Below are positions 15,961 to 25,443 of a stretch of DNA of 64,000 bases, piece by piece. The stretch is from Oligoflexia bacterium (GTDB lineage Bacteria > Bdellovibrionota > Bacteriovoracia > Bacteriovoracales > Bacteriovoracaceae): positions 310,001 to 374,000 of the forward strand of contig JAAEST010000040.1 of the NCBI GenBank assembly GCA_024229115.1. The letters run 5' to 3'. The notes under the pieces were generated by a model that saw only the letters and a program-made list of their open reading frames with translations, ran no database searches and had not been told where the DNA came from. Position numbers and translations under genes: made by a program. Position 1 is the first letter of the stretch, and each line of letters begins with the position of its first letter.

Positions 15961-18660
15961 TTATCTCTTTTTTCTTTTTCTCTTTGTTGAGTACTTACCA
16001 GAAAACTTAGAGCTTCCTCCAGCTTTTTTCTTACTGCCCGGACGTTTAAATGAGCTTTTCTTAGAGTTGCTTCGCCCCTGTCCACCTGATTTAGACTTCT
16101 TACGAGTTTTCTTACCACTTGGATTTGAGCTCAAGTATCCTTTTCTGCCTCTTCGAAACTTTCTTTCATGAAAACATTGTTCGCAAATATTAAATTTCGT
16201 ATTCTCTGGAAGTTTACAACCACAACTACTACAAGTAGGAACAATTTTATTACTCAACAGAGTGTTTAATTTTTCAATGGCCAATGACTTATTGTCTAAA
16301 AGGCGAGCTTCATCATAGTAAAAATTCTTATTATTAAAATGTCGACTTAACCACTGATAGAGTTCCACACACTTAATTGAAGTTTCCAGATAATCAATAT
16401 CACTCGATCTGTGATCAATTTCTTCATTCGGGATGGCCTGAGCTGCTACATAATGATTTAAGATCCAAACATAGTATTGAACATGTTCCATCAGCCCGAG
16501 ATTTACTGGGGCACAAGCAAAACCAAAAATTTCAGAATTTGAAAGATTTCCATCAACATCAGCGTCTTCTACCGTTTCGGCCAGCTCAATCATTTCTTTC
16601 AATTCAACACAATAGAATGGTTGCTGGAATGTCATGGTGTTAAAAAGCCTTAGAAACTCAGAAAGTTTGAGTTGGTCAAGTCCATGCCCCTCTAGAGCTC
16701 CATTCACTTGGCTAAAGATATCAAGGTCAGGACCTACCATACATTTTTCTGATTGATCAAGCTTCATGCTTAGTGCAGAACGTACCATATCTAAGCCTTC
16801 TTCAACTTTTTGAAGACATGTAACATACCCAGTAGGAAATCTCTTATAACGACCAGCCCTACCTGCAATTTGTTTTATTTCACTTTCAGTAATGAAGTGT
16901 TCTTGATTATTGAAGTGCTTAGAAAGTGTCGAAAAAACAACTCGCTTAATTGGTAAATTCATTCCCATGGCAATGGCGTCAGTACTCACCATGATATCTG
17001 TTTCACCTTCATCGAATTTACGAGCTTGCTCTCTTCGTACTTCTGGAGAAAGACGTCCATAGACAATAGAAACTTTGAAACCAATTCTTTCAAGGTCTCT
17101 TTTGTAACGAAGAGCATTTCGCCTTGAAAAAACTATGAGTGCATCATTTTTTTGAAGTTGAGAGATACTAATTGGCTTTTCTTCAACCTCTAACTTAGTC
17201 ATTCTCTCATAATTCTTTATTTCAAGTTCATCACCACAAAGCTCAACAATTTGCTTAACAAGTTCAAGAGCACTTGGATCACCACAAAGATGGACCTCTG
17301 TCGCAAAGATATTTACGAGGGCCCTTGTCCACGCCCAACCTCTTTGCTTATCAGTAATCATTTGTATTTCATCAATTACACAACAATCAAAAACTTCAGT
17401 AAGTCTGGCCATCTCAATCGTGGATGAATAATGAGTCGCTCCCTCTTTTTCAATAACTTCTTCACCAGTTAAAAGAGTCGTCACGCATCCTTTGTTGTTT
17501 AAAGTATCGTAAAGCTCAGCGGCAAGAAGTCTTAAAGGAGCCAGGTAACAACCTTTCTCAGCGGCACTTAATGCTTCAATAGCATGATATGTTTTCCCTG
17601 AGTTAGTAGGTCCCATATGATAGATAATCTTTCTCTTGATTGTTCTCGCTTGGCTATGAACCCAGAATTCTCCAATATATTCTTGAAGAATTGTTCCAGA
17701 GATATCTTTTCTCTTAAGAACCATTACTGATTTCGTTAATTTTTTAAATTCGCGAGCAAGGTACTTCTCACTTCTCCAAATATTTTGACCAATTTGATTG
17801 AAGAACTTCTTAAGTTCTTCTTCACCAATGATGTCGTCTTTAATATCTTCTTCGTAAAGCAATCCTTTTAAATAAGGAACAAGCTTAGTCTCTTGTCTCT
17901 TCGCAAGTTCAGATGGAAAAGTAAACTTCTCTTTAATAGAGTTTTTAATTTGTGACTCAAGTCTATTAATAGTACTTCTTTTAAGACGAGCTCTTTGTTT
18001 ATAGAGACTTTTTTCAACGCCCTTTTGCATTTGATTGAAGAGATAATAAGCATCATCAATTTCAATTTTTTCAAGTCTCTCTTCAAAATCACCATATAAA
18101 TCATCTACAAGCTTCATACATTGAGCAAGAATTAACTCTCTTAACTTTCCTCGGTAATCTCCCTGACAAGCGACACAACCACATGGATAATCCGCTAAAC
18201 GCATTTCCGTATTTTCATTTTCACGGATCGCTTTTTGTGTAACTTCATGATCGTTTTTAGTTTTAGCCACCCATTCATAGATAGACTTTTTACTCAGCTC
18301 AAGAACATTCTCGTTAACTTCTCCATCTTGTCCAAAGAAATACATTTCTTTTTCAGGAAAGAGGCAGTCATCAAGAAAGATAAGATCGATGACGTTATCT
18401 CGAGATACAAATTCATTGAAGGGTATATATTCTTTAGTGAAAGATTTAGAAAGACTTGGATACTCTTTTAAAAAACTTCTAATTTCAGTTTGTATTTCTT
18501 CTAGAAAAGTAAGGACTAACTTAGCATCATCGATTTCTCGAACGAAGCTTTCATCTTCGCCAGAAAAACCATTTACTTTAATAATTGTTTTTCTTTCGGA
18601 GTCTAAAAAATTTCTAATATTTGAATAATCTGGGAGGTTCGATAGGTCAGTTTGTGACAC
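15961..18660 (-). CDS. Suv3-like DExH RNA helicase
   Basis: An 899-residue helicase closest in motifs to mitochondrial Suv3: HMGPTNSGKTYHA near residue 350, YLAPLRLLAAELYD, LLTGEE, Walker B VIDEIQM near 430, and QIAGRAGRY near 600. Suv3 unwinds RNA and feeds it to a 3'-5' exonuclease. The first ~340 residues match no domain I know and include a C-x-C-x-x-C cluster near residue 160. A zinc ribbon (CSSCGCK and CEQC, about 809-830) precedes a ~70-residue Lys/Arg/Ser/Gly-rich tail probably binding RNA. The start is GTG with GGA upstream. It heads the DUF455/ATP-grasp transcript. Confidence 0.85.
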   Translation of the reverse strand: MSQTDLSNLPDYSNIRNFLDSERKTIIKVNGFSGEDESFVREIDDAKLVLTFLEEIQTEIRSFLKEYPSLSKSFTKEYIPFNEFVSRDNVIDLIFLDDCLFPEKEMYFFGQDGEVNENVLELSKKSIYEWVAKTKNDHEVTQKAIRENENTEMRLADYPCGCVACQGDYRGKLRELILAQCMKLVDDLYGDFEERLEKIEIDDAYYLFNQMQKGVEKSLYKQRARLKRSTINRLESQIKNSIKEKFTFPSELAKRQETKLVPYLKGLLYEEDIKDDIIGEEELKKFFNQIGQNIWRSEKYLAREFKKLTKSVMVLKRKDISGTILQEYIGEFWVHSQARTIKRKIIYHMGPTNSGKTYHAIEALSAAEKGCYLAPLRLLAAELYDTLNNKGCVTTLLTGEEVIEKEGATHYSSTIEMARLTEVFDCCVIDEIQMITDKQRGWAWTRALVNIFATEVHLCGDPSALELVKQIVELCGDELEIKNYERMTKLEVEEKPISISQLQKNDALIVFSRRNALRYKRDLERIGFKVSIVYGRLSPEVRREQARKFDEGETDIMVSTDAIAMGMNLPIKRVVFSTLSKHFNNQEHFITESEIKQIAGRAGRYKRFPTGYVTCLQKVEEGLDMVRSALSMKLDQSEKCMVGPDLDIFSQVNGALEGHGLDQLKLSEFLRLFNTMTFQQPFYCVELKEMIELAETVEDADVDGNLSNSEIFGFACAPVNLGLMEHVQYYVWILNHYVAAQAIPNEEIDHRSSDIDYLETSIKCVELYQWLSRHFNNKNFYYDEARLLDNKSLAIEKLNTLLSNKIVPTCSSCGCKLPENTKFNICEQCFHERKFRRGRKGYLSSNPSGKKTRKKSKSGGQGRSNSKKSSFKRPGSKKKAGGSSKFSGKYSTKRKRKKR

Positions 18661-18681
18661 AGTAATTTTCCGTTAAAGGTT

Positions 18682-18718
18682 ATGCTCTCATCTAAAATAA
18701 TACATGAGATGAGAGCAT
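18682..18718 (-). terminator. Perfect 12-bp hairpin after the aminopeptidase gene
   Basis: ATGCTCTCATCT (18682-18693) pairs perfectly with AGATGAGAGCAT (18707-18718) around a 13-base loop. It lies 14 bases beyond the aminopeptidase stop and just upstream of the helicase gene on the same strand. There is no U tract on the minus strand, so it may act as a transcript-end stabiliser or a factor-dependent stop rather than a classic terminator. Confidence 0.6.
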
Positions 18719-18732
18719 CGGTAAAATTACTA

Positions 18733-19950
18733 TTAACGATCTAATTCAACAACAAAAGCGACGGCCATCTTCGCAAACTTAGTAGCATGCTCAGCATTTC
18801 CGTTTGATCTAGCAATTGTGTCATTAGCAGTATGAATTCTGCTATTCATGTCAGCTTTCTTGGCTTCAAATGGCATTGAAGCTGGGAATCCTGCCGATGT
18901 CCATGAAGCATGATCAGAACAAGCATATCCACATCTGTCATATCCCCACTTAACACCTGGAAGGTACTTATCTAGGATATTTCCAATGAAAGCATTTTGA
19001 GCTGCATTAGTGTAATCACTCATCATAACGATATCGAGATCTGATCCATTGAAGTTTGTCATATCTAATTGCATAACACCTACAACTGTCTTTCCCTTCG
19101 CTTTAAAGTCTTGAGCAATTTCTTTAGAACCAAGAAGTCCTACTTCTTCAGCTGCATATCCCATAAACATAATTGTTTTCTCAGGAACATAACCACTCTC
19201 AAGTAAAATTCTTGCTACTTCTGTCGTCGTTGCAATCCCTGAAGCATTATCATCAGCACCTGGTGCTTTAGCATTTTCACGCCCAAACCAACCAGCAACT
19301 GAGTCGGCATGTCCACCAACAACAATTACTTCATCAGACTTACCTTTAATTTCTAAGATAACTGATGGTTGTGGCCAACGATTGTGCTTATATGTGTAAG
19401 CTCTTGCATCTGTTCTACCTTTAGCAAGATCTTGCCACTTCGAAAGTAACCAATTACTAGACTCAACACCTGTTTGAGACTTGTAATATCTGTTCTTATA
19501 AGAAGAAAGCTTTTGAATAACAGAACGAATCTGAAATTCATTAACTTGAGAGATATATTCATTAACAAGTTCTTCCTGATCTAATGAGTAATCAACAAGA
19601 ACTGATTTTTCAGCAAATAATCTTTCAGAGGTTGCACCTAATTCAGCCTGAGCGGCTTCAAGTGAATCATGTCTAACAAATCCACCACATCTTTTAAATT
19701 GATCATGCATTAAGTGAGACATGGCTTCGATACCAGACTCTTTCATCTTCATGATCGTGATTCCATCTTGAGTTGTGTATTCTTCAATAGAATCAATTCC
19801 TACACTTTTTTGTGCACCTAAAACAGCATCAGATCCAAGAGTGATCCAAATCTCTTTTTCACTCTCTTTGATTTCCTGTGGAATATTCGTGCTATGAGCA
19901 AGAAGTGAAGCTGAAAAAACTAAACCCAATAGGGATACAACAAATTTCAT
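18733..19950 (-). CDS. Exported M28-family zinc aminopeptidase
   Basis: A 405-residue protein with an 18-residue signal peptide, a ~170-residue N-terminal prodomain-like part and a complete M28 catalytic domain: GGHADS, PGADDNASG, AAEEVGLLGS (catalytic Glu and zinc ligand), QLDM and a late HTANDT. CGYACSDHASW holds the paired cysteines seen in Vibrio-type secreted leucyl aminopeptidases. It releases N-terminal amino acids outside the cytoplasm, which fits peptide feeding. A strong AGGAGGG precedes the ATG. It is followed by a 12-bp hairpin, so it may be a single-gene unit. Confidence 0.9.
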   Translation of the reverse strand: MKFVVSLLGLVFSASLLAHSTNIPQEIKESEKEIWITLGSDAVLGAQKSVGIDSIEEYTTQDGITIMKMKESGIEAMSHLMHDQFKRCGGFVRHDSLEAAQAELGATSERLFAEKSVLVDYSLDQEELVNEYISQVNEFQIRSVIQKLSSYKNRYYKSQTGVESSNWLLSKWQDLAKGRTDARAYTYKHNRWPQPSVILEIKGKSDEVIVVGGHADSVAGWFGRENAKAPGADDNASGIATTTEVARILLESGYVPEKTIMFMGYAAEEVGLLGSKEIAQDFKAKGKTVVGVMQLDMTNFNGSDLDIVMMSDYTNAAQNAFIGNILDKYLPGVKWGYDRCGYACSDHASWTSAGFPASMPFEAKKADMNSRIHTANDTIARSNGNAEHATKFAKMAVAFVVELDR

Positions 19951-20106
19951 TTTGCCCTCCTAAAGCAGCTGATGGTATCTTCCTTAATGACCATCCCCTT
20001 TTATTGCGAGTGAAAATAGTCTACCCTATTTTTACTAATGCGATTACTATAATAAGTCTGTTAAGTTCTTACATAATGACAGACAATCTTTGGTAGGGTA
20101 AATAAC

Positions 20107-20112
20107 TATAAT
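20107..20112 (+). promoter_or_regulatory. Candidate -10 box for the nitronate monooxygenase operon
   Basis: A perfect TATAAT lies 31 bases upstream of the start codon, which would give a short leader. The -35 region at 17 bases spacing is not a good match. A second TATAAT at 20048-20053 is further upstream. The assignment rests on the -10 alone. Confidence 0.3.
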
Positions 20113-20143
20113 CACAGTCTTTACACAGTGCGAGAGTTAGAAA

Positions 20144-21124
20144 ATGAACACATGGTTAACGAAAACTTTTAATATCAAGTATCCAATTATTATGGCCCCT
20201 ATGTTCCTTGTATCTAATAAGGAAATGTTGATAGCTGCGGCTGAAGCAGGAATTACAGGTTGTGTCCCTGCTCTCAACTGGAGAACTCCTGAAGAATTTG
20301 AAGAAGCGATGAAGGAGTTAAGAGAAAAGTGTTCTACTTTTGGAGTTAACCTGATCGCTAATAAATCAAATATTCAATTAGATAAGCAAATTGCTATTTG
20401 TGAGAAATATAAACCAGACTTCATTATCACTAGTTTAGGAAGTCCAAAAGAAATCATTAAAAGACTCCAACCTCTTGGAGTCAAAATCATTTGTGATGTT
20501 GTTGATGTTGAATATGCTTTAAAAGTTCAAGAGCTTGGAGCTGACGCCATTATCGCTGTTAACTCTGGAGCCGGTGGACACGCAGGACCTATTCCAGCTT
20601 CTATTCTAGTTCCAATGCTACTAGAGAAATGTAAGCTTCCTGTAATTAGTGCAGGTGGAGTTGGAACCGGAGCAGGTCTTCTTTCAGTCCTTGCCATGGG
20701 AGCTGAAGGTGCTTCAATTGGAAGCCCATTCATTGCCACAACAGAAAGTGGAGTTAATGATGATTATAAGCAGGCCATTGTTGACTACGGAGCAAAGGAT
20801 ATTGCACTTACGACAAAAATAAGTGGGACTCCATGTACCGTAATTAAAACTCCTTATGTGAAGAAGATTGGTCTTGATCAAAACTTTATTGAATCTTTCT
20901 TAAACAAGAATAAACAATTAAAGAAATATGCCAAGATGCTTACTTACTATAAAGGGATGAAGCTTCTTGAGTCTGCTGCTTTTGGGGCCACATATAAATC
21001 AGTTTGGTGTGCGGGACCTTCGATTGAGTTTGTAAATAAGCGTGAATCAACTAAAGAAATCGTAGATCGATTAGTCAAAGAATTTGCCGATGCAAAGACT
21101 AAGTTAGATCAAATGTCTTCATAA
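20144..21124 (+). CDS. Nitronate monooxygenase-family flavoprotein
   Basis: A 326-residue TIM-barrel FMN enzyme of the 2-nitropropane dioxygenase family: PIIMAPM at the N-terminus, VNSGAGGHAGP (His of the active site loop), PVISAGGVGTG and GAEGASIGSPF (phosphate-binding loop). Relatives oxidise nitronates or serve as enoyl reductases; the exact substrate is not fixed by sequence. Its stop TAA shares one base with the ATG of the MFS gene, so the two are coupled. It heads a three-gene plus-strand unit ending with a saccharopine dehydrogenase. Confidence 0.85.
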   Translation: MNTWLTKTFNIKYPIIMAPMFLVSNKEMLIAAAEAGITGCVPALNWRTPEEFEEAMKELREKCSTFGVNLIANKSNIQLDKQIAICEKYKPDFIITSLGSPKEIIKRLQPLGVKIICDVVDVEYALKVQELGADAIIAVNSGAGGHAGPIPASILVPMLLEKCKLPVISAGGVGTGAGLLSVLAMGAEGASIGSPFIATTESGVNDDYKQAIVDYGAKDIALTTKISGTPCTVIKTPYVKKIGLDQNFIESFLNKNKQLKKYAKMLTYYKGMKLLESAAFGATYKSVWCAGPSIEFVNKRESTKEIVDRLVKEFADAKTKLDQMSS

Positions 21125-22359
21125 TGTTTTTACCAGATATAATAAAACTTCCTAACTACAGACGACTCTATATTGCTGGGGCAACTTCTGAGTTAGGTTC
21201 ATTTATAACAGATACAGCCCTCATGCTGTTTATTTTCAGAATTACTGATAATCAAAATTCGAGTCTTGGTTATCTAAAATCCACATTTCTGATTTTTCTC
21301 GTCTTTGGAATTATTCTTGGCGGACCAATTGGAGAAAGATTTAATAGAAAGAAGGTTCTAGTTCTTTGTGAAATTTTTCGAGCTCCTTTCGTCTTTCTCT
21401 TAGCAACGACTGCCAATCCCTATCTCATTGTTCTTTTTTCAGGTGTGATCGCATTCTTTACTGGGATCTTTAGACCAAGTCGCCAGGCCTTAATGAATGA
21501 ATTAGTTCCTCCTGATAAAATGAAAGCCGCCAATGGTCTTTTCGGTAGTACCATTGCAATACTTCATTTAGTAGGACCACTCTTTGGAGCTTATGCCTTC
21601 AGCCACTTCAATGGAGTTAAAGAGATATTAGCTTTTGATCTTCTCACTTATGTCTTGGGAACCATCTTACTTCTAAGAATTAACTACTCTCATGCCATTG
21701 CTAAGAAAAGTAATGATAATATCTTTAAAGACATCCAGAATGGACTTAAGTTTGTAAAAAATCGAGGTGATCTTCTCTCTCTGTTAACAAACTCTTTTGT
21801 GGCCGGATTGAGTGTTGGAATTCTTGTTCCTCTACTCTTACCATTTACTATTGAATTTCTTGGAAAGGGTGAAAAAGAATATGGAATACTCCTTGGTGTT
21901 TTTGGCCTAGGAGGACTCATAGGTGGCTCTCTTAGTGAAAAGCTCTCCTCTCGTTTTAGTTCTTCTAAGTTGGCCTGTTACACCCTCTTAATGGAACCTA
22001 TTTTCTTTTTAATTTGGATAAATGTTTTTAATTGGATTTACTCGGCTGTGATTCTCTTTGCATGGGGTGTTGTTGTCTTTATTAGAATTACTAGCCAATT
22101 AAATCATGTGTCAGAAAATGTAGAAACAAATCAGCTTAGTAATGTTCACTCTCTTCTTGAACTTAGCTTCCTTCTCCCAAATATCGCTGGTGGCTTAATG
22201 ATTGGTATTACCGGAGGCTTTCTCTCCACTCGAGAATTTCTTATTTTCTCCTCTGCAATGTTCTTCCTCACGACTTTTCCAAGACTATTCTTGAAAGAGT
22301 TCCAATTACTGATAAACTATGAAGGTAAACAAGTAAATCGTGAAACCTTTATAGAATAG
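21124..22359 (+). CDS. MFS transporter
   Basis: A 411-residue inner-membrane protein with about 12 hydrophobic helices and the MFS loop GERFNRKKVL between helices 2 and 3. FRPSRQALMNELVPPDK in the next loop is typical of the enterobactin-exporter-like (MFS_3) branch, which exports siderophores or drugs by proton antiport. The cargo is unknown. Its start codon overlaps the stop of the nitronate monooxygenase gene, and the saccharopine dehydrogenase gene begins 3 bases after it ends. Confidence 0.8.
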   Translation: MFLPDIIKLPNYRRLYIAGATSELGSFITDTALMLFIFRITDNQNSSLGYLKSTFLIFLVFGIILGGPIGERFNRKKVLVLCEIFRAPFVFLLATTANPYLIVLFSGVIAFFTGIFRPSRQALMNELVPPDKMKAANGLFGSTIAILHLVGPLFGAYAFSHFNGVKEILAFDLLTYVLGTILLLRINYSHAIAKKSNDNIFKDIQNGLKFVKNRGDLLSLLTNSFVAGLSVGILVPLLLPFTIEFLGKGEKEYGILLGVFGLGGLIGGSLSEKLSSRFSSSKLACYTLLMEPIFFLIWINVFNWIYSAVILFAWGVVVFIRITSQLNHVSENVETNQLSNVHSLLELSFLLPNIAGGLMIGITGGFLSTREFLIFSSAMFFLTTFPRLFLKEFQLLINYEGKQVNRETFIE

Positions 22360-22362
22360 ATT

Positions 22363-23430
22363 ATGAGTAAAACATTTTGGTTACGTGCTGAAGATAAAGC
22401 ATTTGAAAGACGAAGTCCTCTAACGCCAATGGGAGCTAAAGAGCTCATACAAAATGGTGCGAAGGTCTTTGTTGAAAAATTCGAAGATCGTATTTTCAAA
22501 TTGGATGAATACAAAGCCATTGGTTGTGAGATTGTAGAAAAGGACTCTTGGAAAAATGCTCCACCATCTACATTTGTCCTTGGTCTTAAAGAACTAAAAG
22601 AAGATTCATTCGAACTAAAACATCACCATATTTACTTTGCCCATGTTTACAAGGGTCAAGATGGAGCTGAACAAGTTTTATCTCGTTATCAAAAAGGAAA
22701 GGGTAAGCTTTTTGATCTAGAGTTCCTAACAAATGATGATGGAAGACGAATTGCAGCTTTTGGAAAATGGGCCGGTTATGTGGGAGCAGCTGTTGCAACA
22801 AAGTATTTTCTGCATCAACAAGTTTCAAAATCAAAGTTTCCCCCTCTAAAAAGTTATGATGATAAGTCTCTTCTTATAGAAGAAATCCTCTCACTAAAAA
22901 ATAAGTCTAGCCTTCTACCTAAAATCATTATCATTGGGGCTTTGGGAAGATGTGGAAGTGGTGCACATGAACTTCTTCAAGATATTGGATTAACTGCAAC
23001 ACTATGGGATTATGAGGAAACAAAAAAAGGTGGCCCATTTCCTGAAATTCTTGAGCATGATATCTTTATTAATACAGCTCTAATAATGAAGAAAATTCCT
23101 CCTTTCTTAGACAAAGAAATTCTAAAGAAAGAGAAATTACTTTCGACCATTTGCGATGTTAGTTGTGACCCGACTGGAGATCTCAATCCAATTCCTATTT
23201 ATAATCAAATCACTTCTTGGGAAGAGCCAGTGTTAAAAGTTGAAAATGGCATAGATATTATAAGTGTAGATAATCTTCCTTCAGTTCTCCCTAAAGAAAG
23301 CTCTGAAGATTTTGCAGGACAACTACTTCCCCACCTGCTTGAGCTCAATGAATCAGAGAGCTTTCCAACAGTGTGGAAAAACTCTCTGAATATTTTTGAA
23401 TCTAAATTAAAGGAGACCAGCTCTCTTTAG
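22363..23430 (+). CDS. Saccharopine dehydrogenase (NAD, lysine-forming; Lys1-like)
   Basis: A 355-residue enzyme matching the fungal-type Lys1 family: WLRAEDKAFERRSPLTP at the N-terminus, AFGKWAGYVGAA in the middle, a Rossmann loop GALGRCGSGAHELL near residue 190 and CDVSCDPTGDLNPIPIY near 265. The family interconverts saccharopine with lysine plus 2-oxoglutarate using NAD. In bacteria this could serve lysine breakdown or an unusual synthesis route; the window has no other lysine genes. It is the last gene of its unit, and its final 24 bases overlap the convergent M3 peptidase gene. Confidence 0.85.
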   Translation: MSKTFWLRAEDKAFERRSPLTPMGAKELIQNGAKVFVEKFEDRIFKLDEYKAIGCEIVEKDSWKNAPPSTFVLGLKELKEDSFELKHHHIYFAHVYKGQDGAEQVLSRYQKGKGKLFDLEFLTNDDGRRIAAFGKWAGYVGAAVATKYFLHQQVSKSKFPPLKSYDDKSLLIEEILSLKNKSSLLPKIIIIGALGRCGSGAHELLQDIGLTATLWDYEETKKGGPFPEILEHDIFINTALIMKKIPPFLDKEILKKEKLLSTICDVSCDPTGDLNPIPIYNQITSWEEPVLKVENGIDIISVDNLPSVLPKESSEDFAGQLLPHLLELNESESFPTVWKNSLNIFESKLKETSSL

Positions 23431-25443
23431 TAGAGCTTCTGGTGTAGGCTCTTTTCCTCTGAAGTTTTTGTACAGCTCCATTGGGTGAAGCGAACCACCT
23501 TTCGCAAGAATATTATCTCTAAAGCTTTCAGCTGTTTCTTTATTAAAAATTCCAGTTTCTTTGAAAGCTTCAAAAGCATCAGCATCTAATACTTCTGCCC
23601 ATTTGTATGAATAATAACCTGCTGAGTATCCACCTTGGAAAATATGTCCAAAAGAACAACTCATTACAGACTCTTCAATTGTAGGAAGAACTTCTGCAGG
23701 AGCCATCGCTTCTTTCTCATGCTTTACAACATCTTTAATCTCAGTTGGGTTTCCGTTATGCCAAGACATATCAAGAAGGCCAAAACTAAGTTGTCTTAGA
23801 GTAGATCTTCCTTCATGAAAGTTAGCTGAATCTTTTAGTCTCTGAATATATTCTTCAGGAATTTTCTCTCCTGTTTCATAATGTTTCGCGAAGAGATCTA
23901 AACATTCTTTTTCATAGGCCCAGTTCTCAAGAACCTGACTTGGTAGTTCTACAAAGTCCCAATAAACATTCGTTCCTGATAGACTTTCATATTTTACTTT
24001 TGAAAGCATTCCATGAAGAGCATGTCCAAACTCATGGAAAAGTGTTGTTACTTCATTGAAAGTGAGAAGAGATGGCTTCGTTTCAGTTGGCTTTGTAAAA
24101 TTACATACAATTGAAACATGAGGTCTAATGTCATTCTTTCCACTTAGGTGTTGCTCTCTATAACTTGTCATCCAAGCCCCTGCTCTCTTTCCTTCTCTTG
24201 GAAAAAAGTCAGCATAAAATACAGAAACATGACGATCATTCTCATCAAGCACTTCATAGGCCATAACTTCATCGTGATAAACAGGAATATCTCTACGTTT
24301 CTTAAATTTCAGACCAAAAAGTTTATTGGCCACGCCAAAAACACCTTTGATTACATTTTCTAATTTGAAGTAAGGCTTAAGAAGTTCATCATCTAAATTA
24401 AATTTTTGTAATTTTAATTTTTCAGCATAATAAGCGTAATCCCATGGCATGAATTCATCGGCACTTGGACCACCATTTTCAGAAGCAAAAGCTTTTAGTT
24501 CTTCCATCTCTTTAATAGCTACAGGTTTCGCTTTATCTAATAGATTTTTTAAGAACTCTTCAACCTTTGCTGGAGCTTCGGCCATTCTCTCTTCTAGAAC
24601 AAAGTGCGCATGAGAATCATAACCAAGTAGCTTAGCTTTCTCGAAACGAAGATTTGCAATTTTCTTAACAATCTCTTGATTATCAAGATCATCATCTTTA
24701 GAAGCTTTTGAAGTAAACGCTCTATATAGTTCTTCTCTTAGTTCTCTATTATCAAGATAAGTAGTAGCAGGTACATAGCTTGGATATTCAAGTGTAAATG
24801 CCCATTTACCTTCATGCCCTTTCTCTTTTGCTTTAAGTGCAGCAGCTTCCTTTAATCCCTCTGGTAATCCAGCAAGTAATGATTCATCATCAATAACTTT
24901 GATGTACTTCTTTGTTTCTTCAAGAACATGATCACCGAACTCTAAACTTAAAGAAGAAAGTTCCTTCGAAATTTCTCTAAGCTTTTCCTTATCAGAATCA
25001 TTAAGAAGTGCTCCATTTCTTGTGAAAGATTTGTACTGCTTAGTTAAAAGCATCATCTCTTCTTCAGTTAAGTTAAGACTATCTTTTTGGTCGTAAACAA
25101 CTTTGATCTTTTCAAAAAGTTCAAGATCTAATGAAATATCGTTATAGTATTCAGTCATCATTGGACTAAATTCTTTTGCAATATTTTGAAGTTCATCATT
25201 TGATTCGGCTGAATGAAGATTAAAGAAAACTCCAGCAACAGTTTTAACTTCTTTTCCTACTTCTTCTAATGCTTCACAAACATTGTTAAACGTAGGCTTT
25301 TCAGGATTACTCTTTATTTTCGTAATCTGAGCTTTTGCGATATCGATAGCTTCTTTAAGTGCTGGTAGAAAGTCTGCATTTGATACTTTATCAAAAGGTG
25401 TTGTCTCAAATGGAGTTTCAAATTTAGTTAGAAGGATGTTCAT
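23407..25443 (-). CDS. M3-family zinc oligopeptidase
   Basis: A 678-residue cytoplasmic metallopeptidase of the thimet oligopeptidase/Dcp family. The zinc motif HEFGHALH lies near residue 470 with the second Glu in LSGTNVYWDFVELPSQVLENW. It lacks a signal peptide and should degrade short peptides in the cytoplasm. Oligopeptidase A and dipeptidyl carboxypeptidase both have this length; the sequence does not separate them. The ATG at 25443 follows GAGGAG; a TTG six bases upstream is too close. Its start overlaps the end of the transporter gene by 20 bases. Confidence 0.9.
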   Translation of the reverse strand: MNILLTKFETPFETTPFDKVSNADFLPALKEAIDIAKAQITKIKSNPEKPTFNNVCEALEEVGKEVKTVAGVFFNLHSAESNDELQNIAKEFSPMMTEYYNDISLDLELFEKIKVVYDQKDSLNLTEEEMMLLTKQYKSFTRNGALLNDSDKEKLREISKELSSLSLEFGDHVLEETKKYIKVIDDESLLAGLPEGLKEAAALKAKEKGHEGKWAFTLEYPSYVPATTYLDNRELREELYRAFTSKASKDDDLDNQEIVKKIANLRFEKAKLLGYDSHAHFVLEERMAEAPAKVEEFLKNLLDKAKPVAIKEMEELKAFASENGGPSADEFMPWDYAYYAEKLKLQKFNLDDELLKPYFKLENVIKGVFGVANKLFGLKFKKRRDIPVYHDEVMAYEVLDENDRHVSVFYADFFPREGKRAGAWMTSYREQHLSGKNDIRPHVSIVCNFTKPTETKPSLLTFNEVTTLFHEFGHALHGMLSKVKYESLSGTNVYWDFVELPSQVLENWAYEKECLDLFAKHYETGEKIPEEYIQRLKDSANFHEGRSTLRQLSFGLLDMSWHNGNPTEIKDVVKHEKEAMAPAEVLPTIEESVMSCSFGHIFQGGYSAGYYSYKWAEVLDADAFEAFKETGIFNKETAESFRDNILAKGGSLHPMELYKNFRGKEPTPEALLKRAGLL

